Below, piece by piece: positions 27,472-35,941 of a DNA stretch of 64,000 nt. The position numbers and the translations under genes are program-made. The notes below the pieces were generated by a model. That model was given only the letters and a program-made list of their open reading frames with translations. It was not told the DNA's origin and made no database searches. Within the stretch, counting starts at the first letter, position 1. Each line of letters opens with the position of its first letter. The stretch is taken from positions 62,001 to 126,000 of the forward strand of contig JACKPU010000008.1 in assembly GCA_024233285.1 (NCBI GenBank). The letters are read 5' to 3'. This DNA is from Opitutaceae bacterium. Lineage in GTDB: Bacteria > Verrucomicrobiota > Verrucomicrobiia > Opitutales > Opitutaceae.

Positions 27472-28275
27472 TTATTTCAAACGCAGGCTTTCAACCTTGA
27501 TCACGATGTTTTTCCCATCGGGCAAAGCGGTGGGCACGCCGTAGACGACGACTTCGCGGTCGGTGTATTTTTCAATCTGTTCGGTGAGCAGCAATTTGGA
27601 GATGTCGAGGTAGGCGTAACGCACGCCGGCGGCATCGTTGATCTGCCAGTCATAGGGCCGGCGCGGCGTGAAGGGCCGGCGGGTGGAGACAAATTTCCCT
27701 TGGAAGAGACGCGGCAAAATCACCCCGTCGGAACCGGTCGATTGGTAGTTGCGGACCGGGGCGGGGTTGCTCATCACCGGTGGCGGGGTGCTGGCGGTCT
27801 GGGCCGGCACATCGACCAAGGTGGGCGCGTTGGTGTTGATCGGTGCCGAACCGGCGGCCTGCACATAGCCGACGACTTTCTTCTCGAGGTTGATTTGCGT
27901 CCATTTGCCGTGAAGTCCGGTGATGGTGGTCTTGTCACCGGCGTCCATGATGGCGAGCACACCGGAATCATTGGCCGGCTTGAGATAGATGCTGGAGCCG
28001 GCTTTGACGCGCAGTCCTTTATCGATGTCGCTGTTGCGCACATAGCCTTCGAATGGTCCTGCGATTTGCACCGCCTGCCAGCCGGCCGGGGTGGCGGCCA
28101 TGATTTCGACCGGAGCGGGTTCAGGTTCGGTTCCCGGCGCCAGCACTTTGAGCACTGCGGCGTTTGAGTTGGGTTGGGTGTGGACGGCCGTGGGCGTCTT
28201 CAACGGCGCGGCATGGGCGATCAATCCGGTCAGCCCCAGGGAAATCAGGAGGAAAAAAGGCTTAGTCATTGGCAT
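27472..28275 (-). CDS. Secreted SH3-type domain protein of unknown function
   Basis: About 267 residues from the ATG at 28275; the reading frame continues upstream to a TTG that would overlap rluB-like coding sequence further. The N-terminus is a signal peptide (KPFFLLISLGLTGLIAHA). Two SH3-like repeats follow (AVLKVLAPGTEPEPAPVEI...GPFEGYVRNSDI and KGLRVKAGSSIYLKPA...KKVVGYVQAAG), then a Pro/Thr-rich linker and a C-terminal domain around RPYDWQINDAAGVRYAYLD. It is probably periplasmic and may bind cell wall. It overlaps the pseudouridine synthase gene at its start. Confidence 0.75.
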   Translation of the reverse strand: MPMTKPFFLLISLGLTGLIAHAAPLKTPTAVHTQPNSNAAVLKVLAPGTEPEPAPVEIMAATPAGWQAVQIAGPFEGYVRNSDIDKGLRVKAGSSIYLKPANDSGVLAIMDAGDKTTITGLHGKWTQINLEKKVVGYVQAAGSAPINTNAPTLVDVPAQTASTPPPVMSNPAPVRNYQSTGSDGVILPRLFQGKFVSTRRPFTPRRPYDWQINDAAGVRYAYLDISKLLLTEQIEKYTDREVVVYGVPTALPDGKNIVIKVESLRLK

Positions 28276-29047
28276 CGGCGGTTCTTGATTTTTGCTGCCC
28301 GGCAAATGGGCGGGGCACTTTGAAGAGTAATGAGATGTCCTTGCTAGAAAGTTGTTTCATGGCACGCAACGGGATTCCCTTCAAACGCAGCGCGCCAATT
28401 TGGTAACGCCGCAAACGCTTCACTTCGTGTCGCAGAGTCATAAAAAGTTGGCGGATCTCGCGCTTTTTTCCGTGATGCATGTGCACATCCAGGCTGGTCG
28501 AGGCCTTTGACCGACCTGGATTGACCAGGGCGGCGTATTCAACCTTGAGGCGCTCGCCCTCGATGACCACGCCTTTGAGCAATTGCCCGAGCCGACTGGC
28601 GGGGTAGGCGTCCTTGAGAATGACGTGGTAGCGTTTGACGATCGTGTTGGACGGATGCATCAGCCGGTTGGCCAGATCGCCGTCGGTAGTCAGAATGACG
28701 AGCCCTTCACTGTCCTTGTCGAGGCGCCCGGCGCAGAAGAAACGGTAGCGCGCCAGCTCTCGGGGCAGCAGGTCGAAAATCGTGGCTGGATTATGCGGAT
28801 CGTCGTTGGAGCAAACCAAGCCGCGGGGCTTGTGCACCGCGAGGGTGAGCTTGGGTTGGGTCTGCTGGACGGACTTCCCAAGCACCGTGATCTTGTCGCT
28901 GCCAGGGTCGATTTTTTGGCCTAAGGTTGCCATCGTGCCGTTCACCCATACTTCGCCCTCTGCGATCAGGGTTTCGGCCGCGCGACGGGAACAGATGCCG
29001 GCGTCAGCCAGGTATTTTTGCAGGCGGATGGGTTCGTTTTGCCTCAT
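28262..29047 (-). CDS. RluB/RsuA-type pseudouridine synthase
   Basis: The ATG at 29047 gives 261 residues starting MRQNEPIRLQKYLADAGICS, the expected S4 RNA-binding domain. The catalytic aspartate lies in GRLDKDSEGLVILTTDG, and RYHVILK and GKKREIRQLF follow as in the RsuA/RluB/RluE/RluF family. It should convert a specific uridine of rRNA to pseudouridine; which site cannot be decided, though RluB is the commonest member. Upstream in-frame codons to 29116 look like non-coding sequence. Confidence 0.9.
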   Translation of the reverse strand: MRQNEPIRLQKYLADAGICSRRAAETLIAEGEVWVNGTMATLGQKIDPGSDKITVLGKSVQQTQPKLTLAVHKPRGLVCSNDDPHNPATIFDLLPRELARYRFFCAGRLDKDSEGLVILTTDGDLANRLMHPSNTIVKRYHVILKDAYPASRLGQLLKGVVIEGERLKVEYAALVNPGRSKASTSLDVHMHHGKKREIRQLFMTLRHEVKRLRRYQIGALRLKGIPLRAMKQLSSKDISLLFKVPRPFAGQQKSRTADAND

Positions 29048-29141
29048 GGACGGGGGCAGTTGGCGAGAAATATGCGCCGGGCGCAAGCCCCCGAAACAAA
29101 TGCTTGCGGAGTCCAATCATGGCGCGCTTCATCCGGGCAGC

Positions 29142-30308
29142 ATGTCAGAGGGAAATCAAGCAACTGCAGCCTACTCAAAAGACAACCCGTATTCGGCCCG
29201 AGTGGTCGAGAATCGGGTGCTTAATCGTCCCGGTTCGGCCAAGGAAACCCGTCATTTCGTGGTGGATTTGGGCGACAGCGGCCTTGTCTACAAAGCGGGA
29301 GACTCGTTGGGGGTTTATTCCACCAATCGAGCTTCCGAAGTGGATGAAATCATCCAATTGCTGGGCGCAACGGGTGACGAGTTGGTGACCCCGCTGCGTG
29401 CGCCAGCACCTTTGCCGTTGCGCGAGGCCCTCTCCACTGGTCTCGATCTCGATGGCCCGACCAAGAAAATGGTCGAAATGGTGGCGTCGAAGGTCACCGA
29501 TGACGATCAAAAGGCGCAATTGGAAGGCTTGTTGCAGCCCGAAGCCAAGGAACAGCTCGACGACTTTCTCTACAACCGGAGCTTCGTCGATTTTCTTGCT
29601 GAGTATCCGACGGCCAAATTCGACCCCCAGGAGTTGGTCGGCTTGATGCGCCGCTTGATGCCGCGGTTGTATTCCATCGCCTCTTCGCCGCGAGTTTATC
29701 CGAACCAGATTCACCTCACCGTAGCCGTGGTGCGTTACAACACCAACAATCGTGACCGCGTCGGTGTCTGTTCGTCGTTTCTGTCCGATCGGGTTGATGT
29801 GGGCCACACTCCGGTGCCGGTATTCGTGTCCCATTCGCATTTTGGGCCGCCGGAAGACGGGGCCAAGGATTGCATCATGATTGGCCCAGGCACGGGCATC
29901 GCGCCGTTCCGCGCCTTTGTGCAGGATCGCGTGGCGTCAGGTGCGACCGGACGCAATTGGGTATTTTTTGGCGACCAAAAGAAGGCGGCCGACTACCTCT
30001 ACGAAGAAGAGTGGAATGATTATACCGCCAAGAATCAGGTGCAACGGCTTGATCTGGCCTGGTCCCGCGATCAGGCGACCAAGATCTACGTGCAGGATCG
30101 CATGCGGGAAAACGCGGCCGATCTCTGGGCTTGGATCGATGGCGGCGCGCACTTTTATGTCTGTGGCGATGCCAAGCGCATGGCCAAGGATGTGGATGCG
30201 GCGTTGCACGAAATCATTGCGGTGCAGGGCGGCATGGACGCCGAGGCTGCGGTCGCTTACGTGAAGCAAATGAAAAAGGACAAGCGCTACCAGCGTGACG
30301 TCTATTGA
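29142..30308 (+). CDS. CysJ/P450-reductase-type flavoprotein without flavodoxin domain
   Basis: The ATG at 29142 gives 388 residues; the longer frame back to 28782 is antisense to the pseudouridine synthase and is unlikely to be coding. The protein holds the connecting and FAD domain (GDSLGVYSTN, LMPRLYSIASSP with the FAD-binding RxYS, GVCSSFL) and the NADPH domain (GPGTGIAPFRAF, FYVCGDAKRMAKDVD). These belong to the diflavin reductase group (CysJ, nitric oxide synthase, P450 reductases), but the FMN flavodoxin part is missing. It should pass electrons from NADPH through FAD to a separate carrier, perhaps a flavodoxin or ferredoxin. It sits upstream of fabG with an 18-base gap after the chosen fabG start is considered. 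Confidence 0.88.
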   Translation: MSEGNQATAAYSKDNPYSARVVENRVLNRPGSAKETRHFVVDLGDSGLVYKAGDSLGVYSTNRASEVDEIIQLLGATGDELVTPLRAPAPLPLREALSTGLDLDGPTKKMVEMVASKVTDDDQKAQLEGLLQPEAKEQLDDFLYNRSFVDFLAEYPTAKFDPQELVGLMRRLMPRLYSIASSPRVYPNQIHLTVAVVRYNTNNRDRVGVCSSFLSDRVDVGHTPVPVFVSHSHFGPPEDGAKDCIMIGPGTGIAPFRAFVQDRVASGATGRNWVFFGDQKKAADYLYEEEWNDYTAKNQVQRLDLAWSRDQATKIYVQDRMRENAADLWAWIDGGAHFYVCGDAKRMAKDVDAALHEIIAVQGGMDAEAAVAYVKQMKKDKRYQRDVY

Positions 30309-30322
30309 GTCCCCTAAACCCG

Positions 30323-31075
30323 ATGAGTTATACCTTTAACAACAGAACGGCGCTGGTGACCGGTGCCGGCCGTGGCATTGGCAAGGCCATTGCTGAAACT
30401 TTGGCTAAGAATGGAGTCACCGTGATTTGTGTTTCCAAATCCGAGTCATCCTGTGGCGCGGTCGCGGATTCGATCAACGCGTCCGGCGGCAAAGCCAAGG
30501 CATTGGCGGTTGATGTGGCGGACGGGGCGGCGATCGCGGCCGCCGCGGAATCACTGCTCAAAGAATTCCCGACCATCGACATCCTCGTGAACAATGCCGG
30601 CATTACGCGTGACGGCCTCTTGTTTCGCATGAGCGACGCCGATTGGAACGACGTCATCAATACGAACCTTTCGAGCTGCTTTCATTGGTGCAAGCACCTG
30701 ACCCGTCCGATGACGCGCGCCCGCTGGGGACGCATCATCAATATCGCTTCCGTCAGCGGCATCATGGGCAATGCCGGACAGGCGAATTATTCGGCGGCCA
30801 AGGCGGGCATGATCGGCCTGACCAAGACCCTTGCCCGCGAGTTCGCTTCGCGCAGTGTCACGGCCAACGTCGTCGCGCCCGGTTTCATCAAGACCGACAT
30901 GACCAATGATTTCGTGAATAATCCCGAGGTTTCAGCGAAGATTTTGGAGGCCGTTCCTCTGAAACGATTTGGGGAGGCCGCCGACATTGCGAACATGACG
31001 GCCTTCCTCGCCTCGGAAGAATCCGGCTATATTACGGGGCAAGTTTTTACCGTTGACGGCGGCATGGCGATGTGA
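30323..31075 (+). CDS. fabG: 3-oxoacyl-[ACP] reductase
   Basis: The ATG at 30323 gives 250 residues beginning MSYTFNNRTALVTGAGRGIG. It has the short-chain dehydrogenase cofactor loop GAGRGIGKA, the NNAG element in VNNAGITRDGLL, the catalytic Ser in IASVSG and the YSAAKAG motif with Tyr and Lys, and ends in GQVFTVDGGMAM, typical of FabG. It reduces beta-ketoacyl-ACP with NADPH in fatty-acid elongation. acpP and fabF follow on the same strand, forming a small fatty-acid synthesis cluster. Confidence 0.95.
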   Translation: MSYTFNNRTALVTGAGRGIGKAIAETLAKNGVTVICVSKSESSCGAVADSINASGGKAKALAVDVADGAAIAAAAESLLKEFPTIDILVNNAGITRDGLLFRMSDADWNDVINTNLSSCFHWCKHLTRPMTRARWGRIINIASVSGIMGNAGQANYSAAKAGMIGLTKTLAREFASRSVTANVVAPGFIKTDMTNDFVNNPEVSAKILEAVPLKRFGEAADIANMTAFLASEESGYITGQVFTVDGGMAM

Positions 31076-31102
31076 AGCCTGCTAACTCGTATTAACCACC
31101 AC

Positions 31103-31366
31103 ATGGCTGACCAAAAAACCATCGAACAACGCGTTAAGGAAATCATCGTTAACCAGCTTAACGTGAACGAGGAGCAAATCACTCCCGAGGCTTCTTTCCT
31201 TGATGATCTGGGTGCTGATTCGCTCGATACTGTCGAGCTCATCATGGCCTTCGAGGAAGAGTTTAAAGATGAGATCAAGGGTGAGATCCCCGAGTCTGAC
31301 GCTGAGAAGCTGCAGACCGTCGGTCAGGTTACTGATTACATCAAGGCCAAGGCCGGCGCTCAGTAA
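31103..31366 (+). CDS. acpP: Acyl carrier protein
   Basis: An 87-residue acidic protein with the phosphopantetheine attachment serine in DDLGADSLDTVELIMAFEEEF. This is the standard type II acyl carrier protein; it carries the growing acyl chain between FabG, FabF and other enzymes. It lies 27 bases after fabG and is followed by a strong hairpin before fabF. Confidence 0.97.
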   Translation: MADQKTIEQRVKEIIVNQLNVNEEQITPEASFLDDLGADSLDTVELIMAFEEEFKDEIKGEIPESDAEKLQTVGQVTDYIKAKAGAQ

Positions 31367-31382
31367 ACAAAACCTCTCTCTG

Positions 31383-31430
31383 GCGTTCTACCACTTTCCG
31401 CGCTGGAATTGCTGGTAGAACGCTTTTTTG
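31383..31430 (+). terminator. Hairpin with T-run between acpP and fabF
   Basis: An 11-bp perfect stem (GCGTTCTACCA / TGGTAGAACGC) with a 19-base loop is followed by six T residues. It looks like an intrinsic terminator for acpP. As fabF starts only about 35 bases later, it may be a partial terminator that keeps acpP mRNA more abundant than fabF mRNA. Confidence 0.75.
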
Positions 31431-31463
31431 TTTTCCACACTTTCGGTCTTCTTGAAAATCGGC

Positions 31464-32711
31464 ATGGAAACACCCGCGGCACGCAGAGTTGTCATCACCG
31501 GTTTGGGCGTGGTGGCCTCACTTGGTCACAATGTGAATGATTTTTGGGCTTCGCTCCTCGCTGGAAAATCCGGCGTGCGTCGCATTTCCCATTTTGATCC
31601 CTCGGACTATGCCAGCCAGATCGGAGCCGAGGTGTTGGACTGGGATGCCGGCCAGCACATGGATCCGAAGGATGCGCGACGCAACGACCGTTACACCCAG
31701 TTCGGTTTTGTGGCCTCGAAACAAGCCGTTGCGGACTCCGGTCTCGACCTCCGCAACGAGGATGGGGACCGCGTCGGCGTCATGATCGGGTCCGGCATCG
31801 GCGGCATGCACACCTATGAATCCCAGTTACGCGTGCTCGATGAACGCGGCCCGCGCAAGGTGTCGCCCTTCACGATCCCCGCGTTGATCGGCAACATGTG
31901 TGCCGGCATGGTTGCGATTGAATATGGCGCGCGTGGTCCAAACTTCGGTCTCGTTTCCGCCTGCGCCACGGGCTCCCACGCGATCGGCGAGGCGGCGCAC
32001 GCGATTCGGCGCGGCGATGCCGATGTCATGATCGCCGGAGGCAGCGAAGCCTCGGTCACGCCGTTTGCCTATGCCAGCTTCTGCGCGATGAAGGCGATGA
32101 GCACGCGCAACGACGAGCCCGAGAAGGCCAGCCGGCCGTTTGATATCAATCGCAACGGTTTTGTGATGGGCGAGGGCGCCGGCATTCTTGTGCTGGAGTC
32201 GCTTGAACACGCCCAAGCGCGCGGGGCGCGGATTTATTGCGAACTCGCGGGATATGCCGCGACTTGCGATGCGTTCCACATCACGCAGCCCGATCCCGAA
32301 GGCAAAGGCCTGTCCTTGTCGATGAGCAGAGCGTTGAAAAGCGCCGGCGTGGAGCCGGGGGATATTGATTACATCAACGCCCACGGAACCTCGACCCCCT
32401 ACAACGACAAGTTTGAGACCCTCGCGATCAAGAAGGTGTTTGGCGATCATGCGACGACGGTGCCGGTAAGCTCGACCAAATCGATGACCGGGCATTTGCT
32501 CGGTGCGGCCGGCGGCATCGAGTCCGTGATTTCGGTCAAGACGATCGAAAGCGGCATGCTGGCTCCGACCATCAATTTGGATGATCCCGACCCGGATTGC
32601 GATTTGGACTATGTGCCCAATCATGCCCGGCAGCAGCCGGTTCGCGCGGTGTTGAGCAACAATCTGGGTTTCGGCGGCCAGAATGCTTCGATTGTCTTCA
32701 AGGCGCTTTGA
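31464..32711 (+). CDS. fabF: 3-oxoacyl-[ACP] synthase II
   Basis: The ATG at 31464 gives 415 residues (METPAARRVVITGLGVVASLG); a start at 31428 would lie at the terminator tail. The catalytic triad is visible: Cys in SACATGSHAIGEAA, His in NAHGTSTPYND and His in SMTGHLLGAAGG. It condenses malonyl-ACP with acyl-ACP. The gene ends convergently with the hybrid kinase on the other strand, with a 14-base overlap of coding regions. Confidence 0.96.
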   Translation: METPAARRVVITGLGVVASLGHNVNDFWASLLAGKSGVRRISHFDPSDYASQIGAEVLDWDAGQHMDPKDARRNDRYTQFGFVASKQAVADSGLDLRNEDGDRVGVMIGSGIGGMHTYESQLRVLDERGPRKVSPFTIPALIGNMCAGMVAIEYGARGPNFGLVSACATGSHAIGEAAHAIRRGDADVMIAGGSEASVTPFAYASFCAMKAMSTRNDEPEKASRPFDINRNGFVMGEGAGILVLESLEHAQARGARIYCELAGYAATCDAFHITQPDPEGKGLSLSMSRALKSAGVEPGDIDYINAHGTSTPYNDKFETLAIKKVFGDHATTVPVSSTKSMTGHLLGAAGGIESVISVKTIESGMLAPTINLDDPDPDCDLDYVPNHARQQPVRAVLSNNLGFGGQNASIVFKAL

Positions 32712-34494
32712 CGCCGGCTTGTTCAAGCCAGCGGCGCAGGGTGGAATGCAGGTCCTCGGTGCGAATCGGCTTCGATAAAAAGTCATCCATGCCGGCGGCA
32801 ATGCAGGCGGTCCGATCCGAAGCCATGGCGTTGGCGGTGATGGCGATGATGGGCACGTGCCTTGGCGATTGGCGGCGGATTTCCCGCGTGGCCGCGTAGC
32901 CGTCCATTTCAGGCATTTGGCAATCCATGAGGATTACATCCCAAGGTTGATCGAGTGCCTTGCTCACCGCTTCGTGACCGGTCCTGGCCATTTCAAATTC
33001 CAAGCCCAAGCGCTGCAGCATCAGTTCTATGACGCGCTGATTGACCGGATCGTCCTCTGCCACCAGCACACGGCCTTGGAGTGCTTGCAGCGGGGGTTTT
33101 GCCGCCGCCCGCGCAGGAGCCGCGGCGGGTGTCGCCACCGGCCATGTGATTTCAAATCCAAATGTCGTGCCTTGTCCGGGTGTGCTGGTGAGGGTGATAT
33201 TGCCCCCCATTAGATTCACGAGTCGCTGCGAAATGGCCAGACCCAAGCCGCTGCCACCAAAGCGTCGGGTGGTGGAACTGTCTCCTTGAGAGAAGACCTG
33301 GAAGAGTTTCGCCTGTGTTCCGCTGTCAATGCCGATGCCGGTGTCGTGAATTTTAAAGTGCAGCGTGGCGGATTGGTCGTTCAGCGATTTGATGCTCATC
33401 GCGAGATCCACTTGGCCGTGTTCCGTGAACTTGATGGCGTTGCCGGTGAGGTTGAGCAGCACTTGCTTCAAACGCACCGGATCGCCCAAGACATATAGCG
33501 GTTTGCCAGGCGGTAAAATGAGATTGAAGCTCAGGCGCTTGCTCATCGCCTTGGGGCGCATGAGGGCGACCACTTCGCGCACGGCCTCTGCCGGTTCGAA
33601 GGGGATGGATTCAAATTCGAGTTTGCCGCTCTCAATTTTTGAGAAATCGAGAAGGTCGTTGAGCAGCCGCAAAAGGGTGTCCGCCGATCCGGTCGCGATA
33701 TTTACCTGAGTTTGCTGTTCGCTTGTCAGATCGGAATCACGCAAGACTTGGAGCATGCCGACGACGCCATTCATTGGCGTCCGGATTTCATGACTGATCG
33801 TGGCGAGAAAGTCGCCTTTGATGCGGCTCGATTCCTCCGCCTTGGCCTTGGCCGCCTGCAATTCGGTGACGTAGGTTTCGTTTTGATAAATCAGGGTATG
33901 CAACCGCACGAGATCCGCGTGATGCATATGAGCCGTGCGCAAGAGAAAGAGCGCGTAGGTGATCGTGATCCCGAACAGAAACCATCCGCCCGCCGGCAAG
34001 GTCAGGAACAAGGCGCTGATGGGCAGCATCGTGGTGATCACGTAGATCCGATAACTGGCCGGAACGGATGCCAAGGAGCGGGCGGCCCCAGCGTTCATAC
34101 CGGCCAGGATCATGGTGAGCAACAAGCTGCTTGCCAGATCGTCGGCCTTGAAGAACTGCCAGCCTGCCCAGCCCCAGCTTAGTCCAGCCAACGCCACGCC
34201 TATAACAAACCAAGCGCGCCATCGGGCGTGAAGTTCGTTAGGTGGAGCTTCGCGATCATAGCTCCAGTTGAGCACGAGTCTAAGCAAGGAAAGGACCGTT
34301 ATGGTGGCAAACCATGCACCTTTGGCTTGCCACGAAATCGTGTCGGCAAGCCCTAGGGTAAGAATCAGCGCCAGAACGAAATTGGAAAAAAGACCGAAAC
34401 CCGCCGACCGATACAGCAGACGGGTCATCTGGGCTTCCACCTGAGACCCGATTGCTGTGCTAGTGGGTGAGGTGGATGAGGAAGTTGGCTCCAT
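32698..34494 (-). CDS. Hybrid sensor histidine kinase / response regulator
   Basis: A 598-residue protein. The first ~200 residues contain about six hydrophobic segments (for example FGLFSNFVLALILTLGLA and LLTMILAGMNAGAARSLASV), forming a membrane sensor without a recognisable periplasmic domain. A short coiled linker leads to the dimerisation helix with H-box ATISHEIRTPMNGVVGML, then an ATPase domain with N-box NLTGNAIKFTEHG, DTGIGID and GSGLGLAIS, and a C-terminal receiver with phosphoacceptor Asp in VILMDCQMPEMDG and KPI. The output partner is not encoded next to it. Its 3' end overlaps fabF. Confidence 0.92.
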   Translation of the reverse strand: MEPTSSSTSPTSTAIGSQVEAQMTRLLYRSAGFGLFSNFVLALILTLGLADTISWQAKGAWFATITVLSLLRLVLNWSYDREAPPNELHARWRAWFVIGVALAGLSWGWAGWQFFKADDLASSLLLTMILAGMNAGAARSLASVPASYRIYVITTMLPISALFLTLPAGGWFLFGITITYALFLLRTAHMHHADLVRLHTLIYQNETYVTELQAAKAKAEESSRIKGDFLATISHEIRTPMNGVVGMLQVLRDSDLTSEQQTQVNIATGSADTLLRLLNDLLDFSKIESGKLEFESIPFEPAEAVREVVALMRPKAMSKRLSFNLILPPGKPLYVLGDPVRLKQVLLNLTGNAIKFTEHGQVDLAMSIKSLNDQSATLHFKIHDTGIGIDSGTQAKLFQVFSQGDSSTTRRFGGSGLGLAISQRLVNLMGGNITLTSTPGQGTTFGFEITWPVATPAAAPARAAAKPPLQALQGRVLVAEDDPVNQRVIELMLQRLGLEFEMARTGHEAVSKALDQPWDVILMDCQMPEMDGYAATREIRRQSPRHVPIIAITANAMASDRTACIAAGMDDFLSKPIRTEDLHSTLRRWLEQAGVKAP

Positions 34495-34552
34495 GGCTGA
34501 TGGGAATGCAGTTCATCGTAAATCCGTTGCATTAGCAAGGCGCCATCAGCGC

Positions 34553-34588
34553 ACAAAAAACCCGCAGCCGGGGAGCTGCGGGTTACAA
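34553..34588 (-). terminator. Intrinsic terminator of rpmB
   Basis: A 10-bp stem (AACCCGCAGC / GCTGCGGGTT) with a six-base loop; read on the minus strand it is followed by a run of T residues. It lies directly after the rpmB stop codon. Confidence 0.85.
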
Positions 34589-34607
34589 AATGGGAGCCGG
34601 TTGACGC

Positions 34608-34838
34608 TCAGGCTTTTTGAACGAGACCGGCCTTCAAGGCCTTGACCGAGACCAACATGCGCTTGGTGCCACCATTCGGAAGCTTGACGCGGATGCGTTG
34701 CAGGTTGGGACGGAACTTGCGGGGCGTGACGCTCGTCACGTGCGTGCCGATGCCTCCGCTCTTTTTGCTCTGTCCCTTGCGGTTGATGATGCTGCCCTTG
34801 GTGGGGCGCTTACCTGTGATTGCACAAATTCTGGCCAT
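34608..34838 (-). CDS. rpmB: 50S ribosomal protein L28
   Basis: A 76-residue basic protein starting MARICAITGKRPTKGSIIN and containing RKFRPNLQRIRVKLPNGG, the standard L28 pattern. No zinc-binding CxxC pair is present, so this is the zinc-free form. It is a single-gene unit with its own terminator. Confidence 0.97.
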   Translation of the reverse strand: MARICAITGKRPTKGSIINRKGQSKKSGGIGTHVTSVTPRKFRPNLQRIRVKLPNGGTKRMLVSVKALKAGLVQKA

Positions 34839-34899
34839 GACTTCAGTGGTTAAAAGGGTCGTGAGTAAAGGTTTTGAACCTGCGGAAGCAAGGGGAATC

Positions 34900-35907
34900 T
34901 CAAATATCTTTTGCCCGCCTTAGGCCATGCAGGACCTGGAACTTTTGCCCCAGATATGCCGGGTGAATCAATTGCATAAGTGCCATCTTGCGTGTGCTCA
35001 AACGGGAAGCTTCGGATTTCATGGTGGCCTCCAAGAGGGGCGCGGCGTGGCGCACAAAGAAGGTTTCTTGGGATTCAACCAATGCCGATTCGAATCCCGC
35101 GGATTGCATGGCGGCTTGCAGCCAATCCCAGCAGATGTGGCAGGTCAGGTCCTGCTCCCCCGGCCATGCCAGCAGATCGTTTGATTGCTGGTGGTTACGG
35201 TAGGCGCGCATCGTGCCCTTGGGACAGGCGGTGCAGATTTCAGTCCACGTTTTGCCGTAGTCACACGCCAGCAAAAGCCCCTGCCACGGTTGTGAAAGGA
35301 TCTCTTGCAGCAGGTCCGCGGCCGCGCGCGGGGCGTCAACGACGTAACCATCGGGCGCGTTCGCGGGCAGATAGGTTGGAGGCCTGTCCAGCGGAAGTTC
35401 GACCTCACGCAATTGGTCATGCTCGCAGGCGACGGCCAACTCGGTCCAAGCGGACTGTCGCCGGACAAACCGGCGACAGGGTTGAGCGTCAAACAGCTCA
35501 TTGGAAAACACCACGCATTGGCCGGAAAGTGAAATGGGGTCGCCGATTTGAATGGTTTGGTGATCTGCGAATGGGTGCGCCACGTCACGCATGATGCCGC
35601 CGTCAGGCTCCGCGCCGATTTCGACAAAGGTGGACTCGGCACAGGTTTTTTTTCCGAGCAAATTCCGGCAGCACTCGCTGATTAATTCACCGAACAGGCT
35701 GCCGACGGAAGTGGCGGTGTAAAAATCCGCGTCCGGCGTCCGGCCGACACGCTTTCGATTTCGGCGATAATAGCCCACTTCCTGATCATACAACGCCATT
35801 TCCATGAAGCGGGCGAAGGGCAGCACACCATCGCGACCGGCGACCGCGTGAAAACGACGCAGAAAATCCGTGGACGGATGCGATGACTGGTGACTTGACG
35901 ATCCCAT
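34900..35907 (-). CDS. NDUFAF7/COG1565-like SAM-dependent methyltransferase
   Basis: A 335-residue protein of the family that includes mitochondrial NDUFAF7 (protein arginine methyltransferase for complex I). Visible elements are LPFARFMEMALYDQEVGYYRR near the start, DFYTATSVGSLFGELI, FVEIGAEPDGG (normally the SAM loop VEiGaG.G) and FSNELFDAQPCRRF. The SAM loop reads GAEPDG, slightly unlike the usual G-x-G-x-G, but it is followed by the expected NELFDA acidic motif. Bacterial substrates are not well known. Confidence 0.82.
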   Translation of the reverse strand: MGSSSHQSSHPSTDFLRRFHAVAGRDGVLPFARFMEMALYDQEVGYYRRNRKRVGRTPDADFYTATSVGSLFGELISECCRNLLGKKTCAESTFVEIGAEPDGGIMRDVAHPFADHQTIQIGDPISLSGQCVVFSNELFDAQPCRRFVRRQSAWTELAVACEHDQLREVELPLDRPPTYLPANAPDGYVVDAPRAAADLLQEILSQPWQGLLLACDYGKTWTEICTACPKGTMRAYRNHQQSNDLLAWPGEQDLTCHICWDWLQAAMQSAGFESALVESQETFFVRHAAPLLEATMKSEASRLSTRKMALMQLIHPAYLGQKFQVLHGLRRAKDI

Positions 35908-35941
35908 TTACAAAGCAGACCAGATGCACACAGTCGCGCCT

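Noticed and set aside
28782..29141. Upstream extension of the flavodoxin-less reductase
   Set aside because: The added 120 codons are antisense to the pseudouridine synthase and show no flavodoxin motif; the ATG at 29142 is the better start.
31827..32801. Open frame of 324 codons on the minus strand
   Set aside because: Antisense to fabF and partly overlapping the end of the hybrid kinase; no recognisable domain.
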